From NCBI RefSeq assembly GCF_014268805.2, contig NZ_JABWRF020000003.1:524501-588500 (forward strand): a stretch of 64,000 bases of DNA, in the 5' to 3' direction. Source of the stretch: Pseudomonas farsensis. GTDB lineage: Bacteria > Pseudomonadota > Gammaproteobacteria > Pseudomonadales > Pseudomonadaceae. The first letter of the stretch is position 1; each line of letters begins with the position of its first letter. This document shows positions 34,960-44,125 of this stretch, piece by piece. The notes beneath the pieces are model-generated. The model searched no databases. It had not been told where the DNA came from and saw nothing but the letters and a program-made list of their open reading frames with translations. The position numbers were made by a program, and so were the translations under genes.

Positions 34960-36420
34960 ATGCTCGCACTGTTCCATCTTTCCCCTGTCCTGTTGGTTAC
35001 AGCCATGCTCGTCGTGCTGCGTAGGCCGCCGGTCCACGCCGCTATGGCAGGCACTGTGTTGGTCATGGTGCTGTGGTTTGCCGGTGCTGCCGATGCGTGG
35101 CGCCTGGGCAGTATGCTGGCCGCCGCGCAAGACACCGCCGTGCTGTTTGCAAGTACGGCGTTCGTGATCGTTCCAGGGCTGGTTTTCGTGATTTTCATCG
35201 AGCGTATGGGCGTCAACCTTGCGCTTAGCCAGTGGGTGCGCTCACTGGGGCTTGGACGCGGCGATCAGGTAGTGTTCATTGTCCTTGGGCTGGCGCCGTT
35301 GCTCGAAGCGATGACCGGTTTCGGCGTGTCATTGATCGCTACGGTGCCGCTGCTGCTCAGCCTCTTCGAACGCCGGGTGGCGCTACGCATAGCGCTGACC
35401 GGTATGGCGATCATGCCGTGGGGAACGCTGGGCCTGGCATCGGTGATTGGTGCTTCGTTGGTTCACCTGGACGCCTCTGCGCTGGCATCAACCTCGGCAC
35501 TGACCAGCGCACCGGTATTTTTGGCACTGAGTGCAACCGCGCTCTTTCTTGCAGGCGTTCGTAACATGCGCGAATGGCTGGCGTTGGGCGCGTTCTGGCT
35601 GCTGTTTGCGGGCGTGCTCTACGGTGCCAGCCGTTGGCTGGGGCCGGAAGTGGCCGGCGTTGCTGCGGGCCTGGTGACGGCAGCAGCGGTACTCGCGGCG
35701 GGGCTGTGGCGCCTGCACCGCAACGACAGCGGGAGCGGGGCGGTGCAATGGCCTCGTCAGGCATGGCCGTACCTGGTGCTGATTGTCTGCATTGTCGGGT
35801 TGAAGGTGCTGTGGACGACTACCTCCTGGCCAGATCACTGGGTTGTACAGGGTGCCCAGGTCACCTGGAAACCACTCGCCTCACCCGGCCTGGCACTGGT
35901 TCTGGTGCTGATCTGGCTAAGGTTTTACACGCGCAACACACAACGCGACACAGCCCACGAGGCCAACTTGCCTGCTGCGCTGCTGGCGCGGGCGAAACGG
36001 CCGTTGCTGACCATTTTCTTCTTTCTCGCCATGTCGCAGATGATGGTGAAGGCAGGTTTTCTTACGGGTTTGATGCAACTGCTGGCGGGCCTGTCGCCCA
36101 CCGCGGCGACGTCGCTGGTTGCCGTGTTTGGCGCGCTGTCAGGCTATATGACCGGGTCGAATGTCGGCGGCAACGCGATCTTCATGCCGGCCATCGCGAT
36201 GCTGCCCGAATCCTCTCGGCTATTGCTGGCGGCCGTTCAGAACAGCGCGGCAGGGCATGCAGCACTGGGCTCGCTGTCGGTGGTGATGCTGATCCTTGGG
36301 CTTGCTAAAACCCACGCCAAGGAGGAAGGCGAACTGGTCAGGTTCGGCTTCATGCTGGTCTGTCTCAATACCGCGCTAGTGGCGCTGGGCGCAGCGTGGT
36401 TGAGTGGCTGGTTCGGGTAG
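34960..36420 (+). CDS. L-lactate permease (LctP) family transporter
   Basis: 486 aa, about 12 membrane segments; start at ATG 34960 (MLALFHLSPVLLVTA). EAMTGFGVSLIATVPLLLSL and SGYMTGSNVGGNAIFMP are the duplicated LctP signatures. It is shorter than classic LctP/GlcA (about 550 aa), so it belongs to a smaller branch, and the substrate may be another 2-hydroxy or keto acid. Controlled probably by the divergent AsnC-type gene. Its 3' end overlaps the convergent lipoprotein gene by 45 nt. Confidence 0.85.
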   Translation: MLALFHLSPVLLVTAMLVVLRRPPVHAAMAGTVLVMVLWFAGAADAWRLGSMLAAAQDTAVLFASTAFVIVPGLVFVIFIERMGVNLALSQWVRSLGLGRGDQVVFIVLGLAPLLEAMTGFGVSLIATVPLLLSLFERRVALRIALTGMAIMPWGTLGLASVIGASLVHLDASALASTSALTSAPVFLALSATALFLAGVRNMREWLALGAFWLLFAGVLYGASRWLGPEVAGVAAGLVTAAAVLAAGLWRLHRNDSGSGAVQWPRQAWPYLVLIVCIVGLKVLWTTTSWPDHWVVQGAQVTWKPLASPGLALVLVLIWLRFYTRNTQRDTAHEANLPAALLARAKRPLLTIFFFLAMSQMMVKAGFLTGLMQLLAGLSPTAATSLVAVFGALSGYMTGSNVGGNAIFMPAIAMLPESSRLLLAAVQNSAAGHAALGSLSVVMLILGLAKTHAKEEGELVRFGFMLVCLNTALVALGAAWLSGWFG

Positions 36421-36987
36421 CAGGGGCTCGGCATCAACGCCGATCGCCCGAAGCGCCTGGGCGAACGAGCGATCGATAACCGCTTCGCCTGTTGTCGCAC
36501 CCGCTTGGTCGATAGCCCCAATGCGGTAGCGCAGCGTCTGCCCAGCCGCAAGCTCACGGATGATCCGCTTCGCTTTGTCGCCGGAGGCCAATGTGTAGGG
36601 GGCCATCATTTGCGACGCGGCGTCCTGCGAGTCAGCCCCACCCTTCGAGAAAAGCACCGGCGACAGGCTCACCGGGTTCTCCTGCGGGGTGATGGTCCAG
36701 GCCTCGTGCTGGTCGACCATCAGTTGCACGGTACCTACCGGCAGCCTGGCCCTGCCGGCGGACATCACCCCAACCAGCAGCTCATTCCCTTCCTTGCGAA
36801 TCACCGGGAAGTAGTACACCGGCCTGGGGAGCATCCAGCTTGTACTTTCTATATCGACAGGGCTGACCATCAGGGTCGTCTGGTGGGTGGACGCGTCCGT
36901 CGAACAAGCCGCTTGCCAGGTTTGTTTGCTACCCGCGCACCCGCCCAGCGAGAGAGCGACAGCGAGCACTGCTGTGGTCCATTTCAT
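36376..36987 (-). CDS. Hypothetical lipoprotein
   Basis: 203 aa. Signal peptide with a lipobox LSLGGC, Cys at residue 17. The mature part has a mix of beta and helix (MVSPVDIESTSWMLPRPVYY, ASGDKAKRIIRELAAGQTLR) and no known domain to my eye. The last 45 nt overlap the permease gene on the other strand. Located in the envelope; role unknown. Confidence 0.75.
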   Translation of the reverse strand: MKWTTAVLAVALSLGGCAGSKQTWQAACSTDASTHQTTLMVSPVDIESTSWMLPRPVYYFPVIRKEGNELLVGVMSAGRARLPVGTVQLMVDQHEAWTITPQENPVSLSPVLFSKGGADSQDAASQMMAPYTLASGDKAKRIIRELAAGQTLRYRIGAIDQAGATTGEAVIDRSFAQALRAIGVDAEPLLPEPATQPRCAQRH

Positions 36988-37140
36988 TGCGGCTTCTCGG
37001 TATCCAGGGCGGCGAGTTTAGCAAGGGGCCTTGGTGGAGGCATCTTCGTCAAATCACAGCGCTCCTGACCGACTGATTGTCGGGATAGAACTGGCCACCG
37101 CCCTGCATCTGTTCCCAAAGTCACGCTCCCACTCTACAAT

Positions 37141-37160
37141 CGCAACTGATTCCTATCCGC
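37141..37160. promoter_or_regulatory. Weak Fur-box-like sequence before the second ECF sigma gene
   Basis: CGCAACTGATTCCTATCCGC, 23-42 nt before the GTG start, resembles a degenerate Fur site (TGATT / TATC halves). The match is poor; listed because the gene is expected to be iron-regulated. Confidence 0.25.
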
Positions 37161-37182
37161 AGCTCATTCCTGGGAAAGCACA

Positions 37183-37689
37183 GTGCCCCCTGACGCCACC
37201 TCGCACCCCCTCAATAGCCTTTATCGTGACCACCATGGCTGGTTGCAGGGCTGGCTGCGCGTGCGCCTGGGTGACCGCGAGCGAGCGGCGGATATTGCCC
37301 AAGACACCTTCCTGCGCTTGCTGGTCACGCGCCGCATGCCGGAGCAGGGTGATGGGCGTCGGTTCCTGGCGCAGATCGCCCGTAACCTGGTCATCGACCA
37401 ATGGCGCCGCCAGCGTATCAAGCAAGCCTACCTCGACAGCCTGGCCGCGCTGCCCGAGCCAGAAACCCCGTCGCTGGAAGCCCGGGCCATCGTCATCGAA
37501 ACCCTGATGCAGATCGATGCCATGCTCGACAGCATGCCGGCCAAGGTCCGTGAGGCGTTTTTGCTGTCGCAGTTCGAAGGGCTGACCTATCCGCAGATTG
37601 CCGAGCGGCTGCAGGTCAGCGTCAGCTCGGTGCAAAAGTACATGCTGCGTGCCATCACCGCCTGCTATCAGGTGTTGTACGCCGAATGA
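37183..37689 (+). CDS. FecI-family ECF sigma factor, second copy
   Basis: 168 aa from a GTG at 37183; no nearby ATG gives the right N-terminus. Region 2: RAADIAQDTFLRLLVTRR and FLAQIARNLVIDQWRR; region 4: LTYPQIAERLQVSVSSVQKY. Similar in size and order to the sigma factor at 33712-34218 but clearly divergent in sequence. It should serve the downstream receptor gene through its FecR. Confidence 0.92.
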   Translation: MPPDATSHPLNSLYRDHHGWLQGWLRVRLGDRERAADIAQDTFLRLLVTRRMPEQGDGRRFLAQIARNLVIDQWRRQRIKQAYLDSLAALPEPETPSLEARAIVIETLMQIDAMLDSMPAKVREAFLLSQFEGLTYPQIAERLQVSVSSVQKYMLRAITACYQVLYAE

Positions 37690-38636
37690 AAAGCGAAGCG
37701 CCCATTGCCGCAACCATCATCGAGCAGGCCAGCCACTGGTTGATGCTGCACTGGGGAGGCGAGCTGAACAGCGAGCAACTGCGGCGCTTCGTCGAATGGC
37801 GCGCTGCCGACCCAGAGCATGAGCGCGCATGGCTGCGCCTTGAGCAACTGCAAAGTACCCTGAGCGGTGTGCCAACCGGTACCGCCCTGACGGTGCTGCG
37901 CGAGCAGCCCGATGCGCGCCGCCGGCAGGCGCTGAAACTGCTCGGTACATTGTTGTTGGTGGGCGGCAGCGGCTACCTCGTGCAATCGCAACTGCCCTGG
38001 CGCGAGGCGATGGCAGACCTGCGCAGCGGCACCGGCGAACGCCTTCAGCACACCCTGGCCGATGGCAGCCGGCTAAGCCTGAACAGCGGCACCGCGGTCG
38101 ATATCCTGTTCAGCGCAAGCGAACGGCGCATTCGCCTGCTAGCAGGGGAGTTGCTGCTGGACAGCGGGCAAGACGCCGCACAACGCCCGTTGATCGTGGA
38201 CACCGCAGCCGGCGAAATCCAGGCGCTGGGCACGCGTTTTTCGGTGTATCAGCATGGCGAGCGGTGCCAGGTCGAGCTATTCGAAGGCGAACTCGAGTTG
38301 CGCCCGAGGCATGCTCGGGCCATGCGCCTGCATGCCGGGCAAGGTTGCGGGTTTGATGCAAACCAGGTCGGTGCCGTCGTGCAGGCCAACCCCAACGCCA
38401 TCGCCTGGCAGGATGGCCGCCTGATCGCCGAACGCACGCCGCTGGGCGAGTTCGTCGAGCAACTCGCTCGCCATCGCCCCGGCCTGTTGCGCTGCGACCC
38501 GGCCGTGGCAGGCCTGCCGCTGACGGGCGTTTTCCCCTTGGCAGACACCGACCGCGTGCTGTTGGCGCTGGAGCAGTCGCTGCCGGTGAAAGTGCACCGC
38601 CTGACCCGCTTATGGGCCACCGTCAGCGCGGCCTGA
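37686..38636 (+). CDS. FecR-type anti-sigma / sigma regulator, second copy
   Basis: 316 aa, ATGA overlap with the sigma gene. DUF4880-like N-terminus (ASHWLMLHWGGELNSEQLRRF), membrane segment at about residues 80-96 (LLGTLLLVGGSGYLV), FecR periplasmic domain (DGSRLSLNSGTAVDI, LLAGELLLDSG). It links the receptor downstream to the sigma factor. Confidence 0.92.
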   Translation: MKSEAPIAATIIEQASHWLMLHWGGELNSEQLRRFVEWRAADPEHERAWLRLEQLQSTLSGVPTGTALTVLREQPDARRRQALKLLGTLLLVGGSGYLVQSQLPWREAMADLRSGTGERLQHTLADGSRLSLNSGTAVDILFSASERRIRLLAGELLLDSGQDAAQRPLIVDTAAGEIQALGTRFSVYQHGERCQVELFEGELELRPRHARAMRLHAGQGCGFDANQVGAVVQANPNAIAWQDGRLIAERTPLGEFVEQLARHRPGLLRCDPAVAGLPLTGVFPLADTDRVLLALEQSLPVKVHRLTRLWATVSAA

Positions 38637-38751
38637 CAGGCGTAGCCATCGGTATTACAAAAAAAATTCAGCCACCCTTGTCGGTTTTGCCGACTCGCTC
38701 GGGATACCTCTTGAATCCAACCAAGAAGCATTCTCAAGAGGAACATTCAGA

Positions 38752-41196
38752 GTGCCGTATCTGCCCACGACATCCATTTCTCAACTGAGCCATGCGGTTC
38801 GTCACGCCCTGTTTGCCGGTTTGCTCTGCAGCGGCCCGCTGTTGCTCGCACTGCCTGCGGCGCAGGCCAGCGCCAGTGAGCAATCGCGCAGCTACGCCAT
38901 CCCCGCCGGCAACCTGGACCAGGCGCTGAACCGCTTTGCGAGTGAGGCCGGCATCCTGCTGTCGGTCGATGCCCAGCTCACTGCCGGCAAGCGCAGCGCC
39001 GGGCTCAATGGCAGCCATTCCGTTACCGATGGCTTGGCCGTGCTGCTGGCCGGTACCGGCCTTCAGGCTCTGGATAACGGCGGCAACTATTCGCTTGAGC
39101 CCGTCGCCGATAGCGCTGGCGCCGTGGAGCTCAGTGCAACCAACGTCATCAGCAACCAGCTGGGCACGGTCACCGAGGGCACCGGCTCCTACACGCCCGG
39201 CACCATCGCCACGGCCACCCGGCTGGTACTCACGCCCAGGCAAACCCCGCAGTCGATCAGCGTGGTTACCCGCCAGCACATGGATGACTTTGCCCTCAAC
39301 AGCGTCGACGCGGTGATGCGCCACACGCCGGGCATTACCGTGTCGGCCTATGACACCGACCGCACCAACTACTATTCCCGCGGTTTCTCGATCAACAACT
39401 TCCAGTACGACGGCATTCCCTCGGCCGTGCGCAACGTCGCCTATTCGGCGGGCAACACTCTTAGCGACATGGCCATCTACGACCGTATCGAAGTGCTCAA
39501 GGGCGCCTCCGGCCTGCTGAGCGGCGCAGGCTCGCTGGGGGGCACCATCAACCTGGTGCGCAAGAAGCCCACTGCCGACTTCCAAGGCCATGCCACCTTG
39601 GGCGCGGGCTCCTGGGACAACTACCGCAGCGAACTGGATGTGAGCGGCCCGCTGACCGAAACCGGCAACGTCCGCGGCAGGGCAGTGGTGGCCTACCAGG
39701 ACAAGCACTCGTTCATCGACCGCTATTCGAGCGAGAACTCGGTGTTCTACGGCATTCTCGAATTCGACCTGTCCCCCGACACGATGCTGACCGTGGGCGC
39801 CGATTACCAGAACAACGACCCCAAGGGTTCCACCTGGTCGGGCAGCTTCCCGCTGCTCAACTCCAGGGGCGAGCGCAACGATGCCAAGCGCTCGTTCAGC
39901 AACGCCACCGACTGGAGCAGTTGGCAGCAGTACACCCGCACGGTGTTCGCCACGCTTGAGCACCAGATGGGCGATGGTTGGGTCACCAAGCTGCAACTGG
40001 ACCACAAGTACAACGGCTACGATGCGCAGATGGGCGCCATCCAGTTCGACCAGCCGCTGCCCGACGGCAGCGCCGAGATCAACGCGCAACGCTATAAAGG
40101 CGACACCACCAGCGATTCGGCCGACCTGTACGTGAGTGGCCCATTCAGCATGCTCGGCCGCGAGCACGACCTGGTGCTTGGCGGCTCGATCAGCAAGGCC
40201 CACTGGGATGGCAAGGGCTACTGGGACGAAACCTTCTCGGTCCCCAACCGTGTGGACTACAACAACTGGCACGGCAACCTGCCCAGGCCCGACTGGGGCC
40301 CAGTGTCGCAGCGCACCGACGACGTCATCCGCCAGACCGGCGTGTACCTCACCACCCGCCTGAACGTCACCGACGACCTCAAGGTGCTGCTGGGCGGCCG
40401 CGTGGTCAATTACAGCCTTACCGGGCTGACCCCGAGCTATACCGAATCCGGGCGTTTCATCCCTTATGCGGGCGCCATCTACGATTTGAACGAGAACTTC
40501 TCGGTGTACGCCAGCTACACCGACGTGTTCATGCCCCAGGAAAACTACAACCGCGACCGCGACAACAAGCTGATCGAGCCGGATGAAGGCGAGAACTACG
40601 AAGTCGGCATCAAGAGCGAATTCTTCGACGGCCGCCTGAACGCGAGCCTGGCGTACTTCGAGGTCAAGGAAAGCAACCGCTCGGTGCCGGACGATGCCTT
40701 CAACAACCAGACGCCGACCCCGCCCAACTACGCGTTCAAGGGCAGCAAGGCGACCACCAAGGGCTACGAGCTGGAAATGTCCGGCGAGTTGGCCCCCGGT
40801 TGGCAGGTACAAGGCGGCTACACCCACAAAGTGGTGCGCGACAGCAACGGTATCAAGCTGTCCACCTTCGAGCCTGAAGACCAGATGAGCGTCTATACCA
40901 CCTACAAGCTCAGTGGAAACCTGGACAAACTCACCGTCGGTGGTGGCGCACGCTGGCAGAACAAAGCCTGGCAACAGATCTGGAACAACCCCAAGGGCGT
41001 TAACGAGGACGTCACCCAGGAGTCCTACTGGGTGGTGGACCTGATGAGCCGCTATCAGATCACCAAGAACCTGTCGGCCACGCTCAACGTCAACAACATC
41101 TTCGACAAGTACTACTACACCAATGTCGGGTTCTATAACTCGGCCATCTACGGTGAACCGCGTAACTTCATGGTCACCACGCGCTGGGACTTCTGA
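38752..41196 (+). CDS. TonB-dependent siderophore receptor with STN domain, second copy
   Basis: 814 aa from a GTG at 38752. Long signal peptide, cleavage around residue 42 (AAQASA); STN domain about 48-125 (YAIPAGNLDQALNRFASEA); plug with LTPRQTPQSISVVTRQ and IEVLKGASGLLSGAGSLGG; barrel ending in VTTRWDF. Ferripyoverdine-receptor-like. The 115-nt gap after fecR should contain the promoter used by the cognate sigma factor. The ligand is unknown. Confidence 0.92.
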   Translation: MPYLPTTSISQLSHAVRHALFAGLLCSGPLLLALPAAQASASEQSRSYAIPAGNLDQALNRFASEAGILLSVDAQLTAGKRSAGLNGSHSVTDGLAVLLAGTGLQALDNGGNYSLEPVADSAGAVELSATNVISNQLGTVTEGTGSYTPGTIATATRLVLTPRQTPQSISVVTRQHMDDFALNSVDAVMRHTPGITVSAYDTDRTNYYSRGFSINNFQYDGIPSAVRNVAYSAGNTLSDMAIYDRIEVLKGASGLLSGAGSLGGTINLVRKKPTADFQGHATLGAGSWDNYRSELDVSGPLTETGNVRGRAVVAYQDKHSFIDRYSSENSVFYGILEFDLSPDTMLTVGADYQNNDPKGSTWSGSFPLLNSRGERNDAKRSFSNATDWSSWQQYTRTVFATLEHQMGDGWVTKLQLDHKYNGYDAQMGAIQFDQPLPDGSAEINAQRYKGDTTSDSADLYVSGPFSMLGREHDLVLGGSISKAHWDGKGYWDETFSVPNRVDYNNWHGNLPRPDWGPVSQRTDDVIRQTGVYLTTRLNVTDDLKVLLGGRVVNYSLTGLTPSYTESGRFIPYAGAIYDLNENFSVYASYTDVFMPQENYNRDRDNKLIEPDEGENYEVGIKSEFFDGRLNASLAYFEVKESNRSVPDDAFNNQTPTPPNYAFKGSKATTKGYELEMSGELAPGWQVQGGYTHKVVRDSNGIKLSTFEPEDQMSVYTTYKLSGNLDKLTVGGGARWQNKAWQQIWNNPKGVNEDVTQESYWVVDLMSRYQITKNLSATLNVNNIFDKYYYTNVGFYNSAIYGEPRNFMVTTRWDF

Positions 41197-41237
41197 GGCG
41201 GCGCTTGAGATTTCATGGGTTTGTACAAGCCTGTGCT

Positions 41238-41556
41238 GGCCTCATCGCAGGCTGGCGCCAGCTCCCACAGGTATCTGGGCCAGACCTCGATGGTGTGGCA
41301 GTGAGCCGCCCTTGTGGGAGATTCTATGGTTTTGTACAACCCTGTTTTCGCCAGGCATATCTCCTTGTGGCGAGCGGGCTTGCCCCGCGTTGGGCTGCGC
41401 AGCAGCCCCTTGTTTTTCAGGGCTGCTGCGCAGCCCAACGCGGGACAAGCCCGCTCGCCACAACTGTCTATCATTTCCCATAGGATTGGGTTCAACCAGC
41501 AATGTTGCGGTTGGGCATGGCCTCTGTGGGAGCTGGCGCCAGCCTGCGATGAGGCC
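41238..41556. repeat. Outer inverted repeat pair
   Basis: GGCCTCATCGCAGGCTGGCG... at 41238-41270 recurs inverted at 41524-41556, 33 nt each. The same unit occurs at 57553-57585 / 57626-57658 and 63569-63600 / 63642-63674. It is a second REP family, distinct from the GAGCGGGCTTGCCCCGCG type. Confidence 0.8.
41366..41462. repeat. REP hairpin, near-perfect long stem
   Basis: Arms 41366-41408 and 41420-41462 are near-perfect inverted copies of about 43 nt around an 11-nt T-rich loop. It could end transcription from both convergent genes. Arm sequence matches the pair at 25794-25961. Confidence 0.85.
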
Positions 41557-41597
41557 GGTACAGGCCTGCACCGCCAAAGCGCAGGTGACGCGCAGGG

Positions 41598-42239
41598 TCA
41601 CTCGATCAGCGGCACACCACTGAGCTCTTGCAAGGCCTGGAACGACAGGTCTGCGCAGATTTCCACGACCTTCAGGCCGTCAGGCGTCACGTCCAGTACG
41701 GCAAGGTCGGTGTAGATGCGGCTGACGCAGCCAATACCGGTCAGCGGGTAGGTGCACTCGGGCACCAGCTTGCTTTCGCCGGTCTTGGTCAGGTGGTCCA
41801 TCATCACGAACACCTGGCGGGCGCCGGTGGCCAGGTCCATCGCGCCGCCCACGGCCGGGATCGAGCCTTCTGCGCCGGTGTGCCAGTTGGCCAGGTCGCC
41901 CTTGACCGAAACCTGGAACGCCCCCAGTACGGCGATATCCAGGTGGCCGCCACGCATCATCGAGAACGAGTCGGCATGGTGGAAATAGGCACCGCCGGTC
42001 AGCAGGGTCACGTGCTGTTTGCCGGCATTGATCAGGTCGTCATCCTCCTCGCCGGGTGCCGGGCTTGGCCCCATGCCCAGCAGGCCGTTTTCGCTGTGCA
42101 GGAACACTTCCTTGTCGCCCAGGTAGTTGGCAACCAGCGTCGGTGCGCCGATGCCCAGGTTCACGTAGGCGCCTTCCTGGATGTCCGCAGCCACGCGCTG
42201 GGCCATTTCAGTACGGGAGAGCTTTTGGGTGATGGTCAT
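41598..42239 (-). CDS. pcaJ: 3-oxoadipate CoA-transferase, subunit B
   Basis: 213 aa. Moves CoA from succinyl-CoA to 3-oxoadipate, the penultimate step of the beta-ketoadipate pathway. The active-site Glu is in LHSENGLLG; GAYVNLGIGAPTLVANYL and the GAMDLATGA region are family blocks. It follows pcaI by 8 nt and forms the second half of the heterodimer. Confidence 0.93.
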   Translation of the reverse strand: MTITQKLSRTEMAQRVAADIQEGAYVNLGIGAPTLVANYLGDKEVFLHSENGLLGMGPSPAPGEEDDDLINAGKQHVTLLTGGAYFHHADSFSMMRGGHLDIAVLGAFQVSVKGDLANWHTGAEGSIPAVGGAMDLATGARQVFVMMDHLTKTGESKLVPECTYPLTGIGCVSRIYTDLAVLDVTPDGLKVVEICADLSFQALQELSGVPLIE

Positions 42240-42247
42240 GGCAGGCC

Positions 42248-42940
42248 TCAGGAAGCGTTGGCGATTGGAGCGGCGGCGCTGGAGACGGCAACCACGCGTT
42301 GGACGAAAATACCCGGGGTGATGATATGTTCCGGGTCCAGCTCGCCCAGCTCGACGATCTGGTCAACCTGGACGATGGCGGTCTTGGCGGCCATGGCCAT
42401 GATCGGCCCGAAGTTGCGCGCAGCCTTGCGGTAGGTCAGGTTGCCCCAGCGGTCGCCCTTGTGCGCCTTGATCAAGGCAAAGTCGGCGTGCAGCGGCATT
42501 TCCAGCACGTACTGGCGGCCATCGATCTCACGGGTTTCCTTGCCCTCGGCCAGCAAGGTGCCGTAGCCGGTCGGCGAGAAGAACGCGCCGATGCCGGAGC
42601 CGGCAGCGCGAATGCGTTCGGCCAGGTTGCCTTGCGGCACCACCTCCAGCTCGATCTTGCCGGCCCGGTAGAGGGCGTCGAAGACGTAGGAATCGGACTG
42701 GCGCGGGAACGAGCAGATGACCTTGCGCACGCAACCGGCCTTGAGCAACGCGGCAAGCCCGGTGTCGCCATTGCCGGCGTTGTTGCTGATGATGGTCAGG
42801 TCACGTGGGCCGAGGGCAATCAGCCCATCGATGAGTTCGGACGGCATGCCAGCGGTGCCGAAGCCACCGACCAGAAGGGTTGATCCGTCGGTGATATCGG
42901 CCACGGCACTGGCGATGGACGCATGCGTTTTATCGATCAA
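42248..42940 (-). CDS. pcaI: 3-oxoadipate CoA-transferase, subunit A
   Basis: 230 aa with a probable TTG start at 42940 (first residues M-I-D-K-T-H), chosen because PcaI proteins begin MI(N/D)KT and a GGGAGT site sits 6-11 nt upstream; no ATG or GTG is found at the right place. GGFGTAGMPSELIDGL and PRQSDSYVFDALYRAGK are typical. The frame is open for 261 nt further upstream, into non-coding REP sequence. Confidence 0.92.
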   Translation of the reverse strand: MIDKTHASIASAVADITDGSTLLVGGFGTAGMPSELIDGLIALGPRDLTIISNNAGNGDTGLAALLKAGCVRKVICSFPRQSDSYVFDALYRAGKIELEVVPQGNLAERIRAAGSGIGAFFSPTGYGTLLAEGKETREIDGRQYVLEMPLHADFALIKAHKGDRWGNLTYRKAARNFGPIMAMAAKTAIVQVDQIVELGELDPEHIITPGIFVQRVVAVSSAAAPIANAS

Positions 42941-43255
42941 AGCGGGACTCCCGGTGAGTTCAGAGAGAGGTCGCCCGGTGGGTGTTGTTGGTATTGAGGC
43001 GACCGGCGACTGAGGTTGATTGCGAGCTTGTCGATAGTCTGACTTAACCCGGATGGGGCGCCGAGGGGGGCAGGGCGGTATATGGGCGATTACCGAACCA
43101 TTGTTTGGCCGCCGCAGCGGCTGCACGCAGCCTTTGTAGGAGCGGCCTTGTGTCGCGAAAGGGCTGCGCAGCAGCCCCAGGGATATCTGCGTGGTGCACA
43201 AATCCTAGGGGCGCTTCGCACCCCTTTCGCGACACAAGGCCGCTCCTACAAGGCG
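42941..43255. other. Intergenic region (315 nt) upstream of pcaI
   Basis: Holds the pcaI promoter side (about 42941-43080) and a long REP pair (43134-43251) that sits just past the pobR stop codon. No gene seen. Confidence 0.6.
43134..43251. repeat. REP inverted pair (TAGGAGCGGCCTTGTG type)
   Basis: Left arm 43134-43177, right arm 43208-43251, core TAGGAGCGGCCTTGTGTCGC inverted on the other side. A close copy occurs at 53339-53454. It lies between pobR and pcaI. Confidence 0.85.
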
Positions 43256-44125
43256 CTAGGCCTCGCGGCGTTGCAGGCGGAACTCCTTGGGGGTCAGCCC
43301 AGTGGCGCGCTTGAAGTAGCGCGAAAAATACGCCTGCTCGGCAAACCCCAGGCTGTCGGCTACCTGGCCGATGGTCATGGCGGTGTAGACCAGGTTGCGC
43401 TTGGCCTCGAGGATTACCCGCTGGTTGACCAACTGCAGCGCTGACTGCCCGGTAAGTTGCCGACACAACGCATTGAGGTGGGCGGTACTGACGCCGATCT
43501 GCTGCGCGTAGTGCTCGATCTGCTGGTGTTCCCTGAAGTGCTTTTCTATCAACTGCGCCAGGTTATCGAGGTGCTGCATACCGCGTTCCCGGGGTTTGGC
43601 GATGTGCTGGGCGCGTTCGCGAGCGCGTCGCGAGATCCATACCAGCAGCGCGCAAAGCAGCGATTGCAGCAGCAGGTCGCGTTCTGGGCGGCGCAAGGCA
43701 TATTCCTCGGTCAACTGGGCAAACAGCTGGTCAAGGTAGGCCCGGTCATCGCCGGCCCAATAGCACTCGGCCTGTGCCATAGGCTTGCCTTCGAGTAGCG
43801 GCGCAAAGCGGTCGATGACCGGCTTGGCCAGGCTGATCACGTAGCCCTGGATATCTTCGGAAAAGCGAAAACCATGGATGCTCATTACCGGCACGACCTG
43901 CAACGCGCCGCCGCTCACTTGCTGCTCGACATCTTCGACCAGTACCCGAGCCTTTCCGGCTTGTACGTAGAGCAACTGGGCGAGATCGCCATGGCGGTGA
44001 GTCTTGATTTCCCAGTCATGCAGGCGGCTGCGTTCCGGGATCGATTCGCAGTGAATGAGGTCTGGCGTCGGCCACGACGTCTCCCCGTAGAGTTTGAAAA
44101 CCGGTATGCCATTCGCCGTTGCCAT
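43256..44125 (-). CDS. pobR: AraC/XylS-type activator of pobA
   Basis: 289 aa. N-terminal cupin-like sensor (HDWEIKTHRHGDLAQLLYVQ) and C-terminal double HTH (IGVSTAHLNALCRQLTGQS, VADSLGFAEQAYFSRYFKR then TGLTPKEFR). PobR of this AraC type turns on pobA with 4-hydroxybenzoate as effector. Divergent from pobA across 132 nt, which must hold the operator. Confidence 0.93.
   Translation of the reverse strand: MATANGIPVFKLYGETSWPTPDLIHCESIPERSRLHDWEIKTHRHGDLAQLLYVQAGKARVLVEDVEQQVSGGALQVVPVMSIHGFRFSEDIQGYVISLAKPVIDRFAPLLEGKPMAQAECYWAGDDRAYLDQLFAQLTEEYALRRPERDLLLQSLLCALLVWISRRARERAQHIAKPRERGMQHLDNLAQLIEKHFREHQQIEHYAQQIGVSTAHLNALCRQLTGQSALQLVNQRVILEAKRNLVYTAMTIGQVADSLGFAEQAYFSRYFKRATGLTPKEFRLQRREA

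Larger units (their letters stand above)
41197..41597. other. Intergenic region (401 nt), nested REP elements
   Basis: Between the convergent receptor and pcaJ genes. Almost all of it is repeats: an outer inverted pair (41238-41270 and 41524-41556) around a perfect inner REP hairpin (41366-41462). No gene is seen. Confidence 0.7.

Noticed and set aside
38734..40974. 746-codon open frame on the minus strand
   Set aside because: Antisense to the second TonB receptor, which has all domain signatures.
37183..41196. Recent duplication of the 30-34 kb iron set
   Set aside because: The order is the same, but the proteins differ along their whole length, so two old paralogues are more likely.
41197..41597. 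CRISPR array
   Set aside because: Repeats are inverted REP palindromes without regular spacers, and no cas gene is present.
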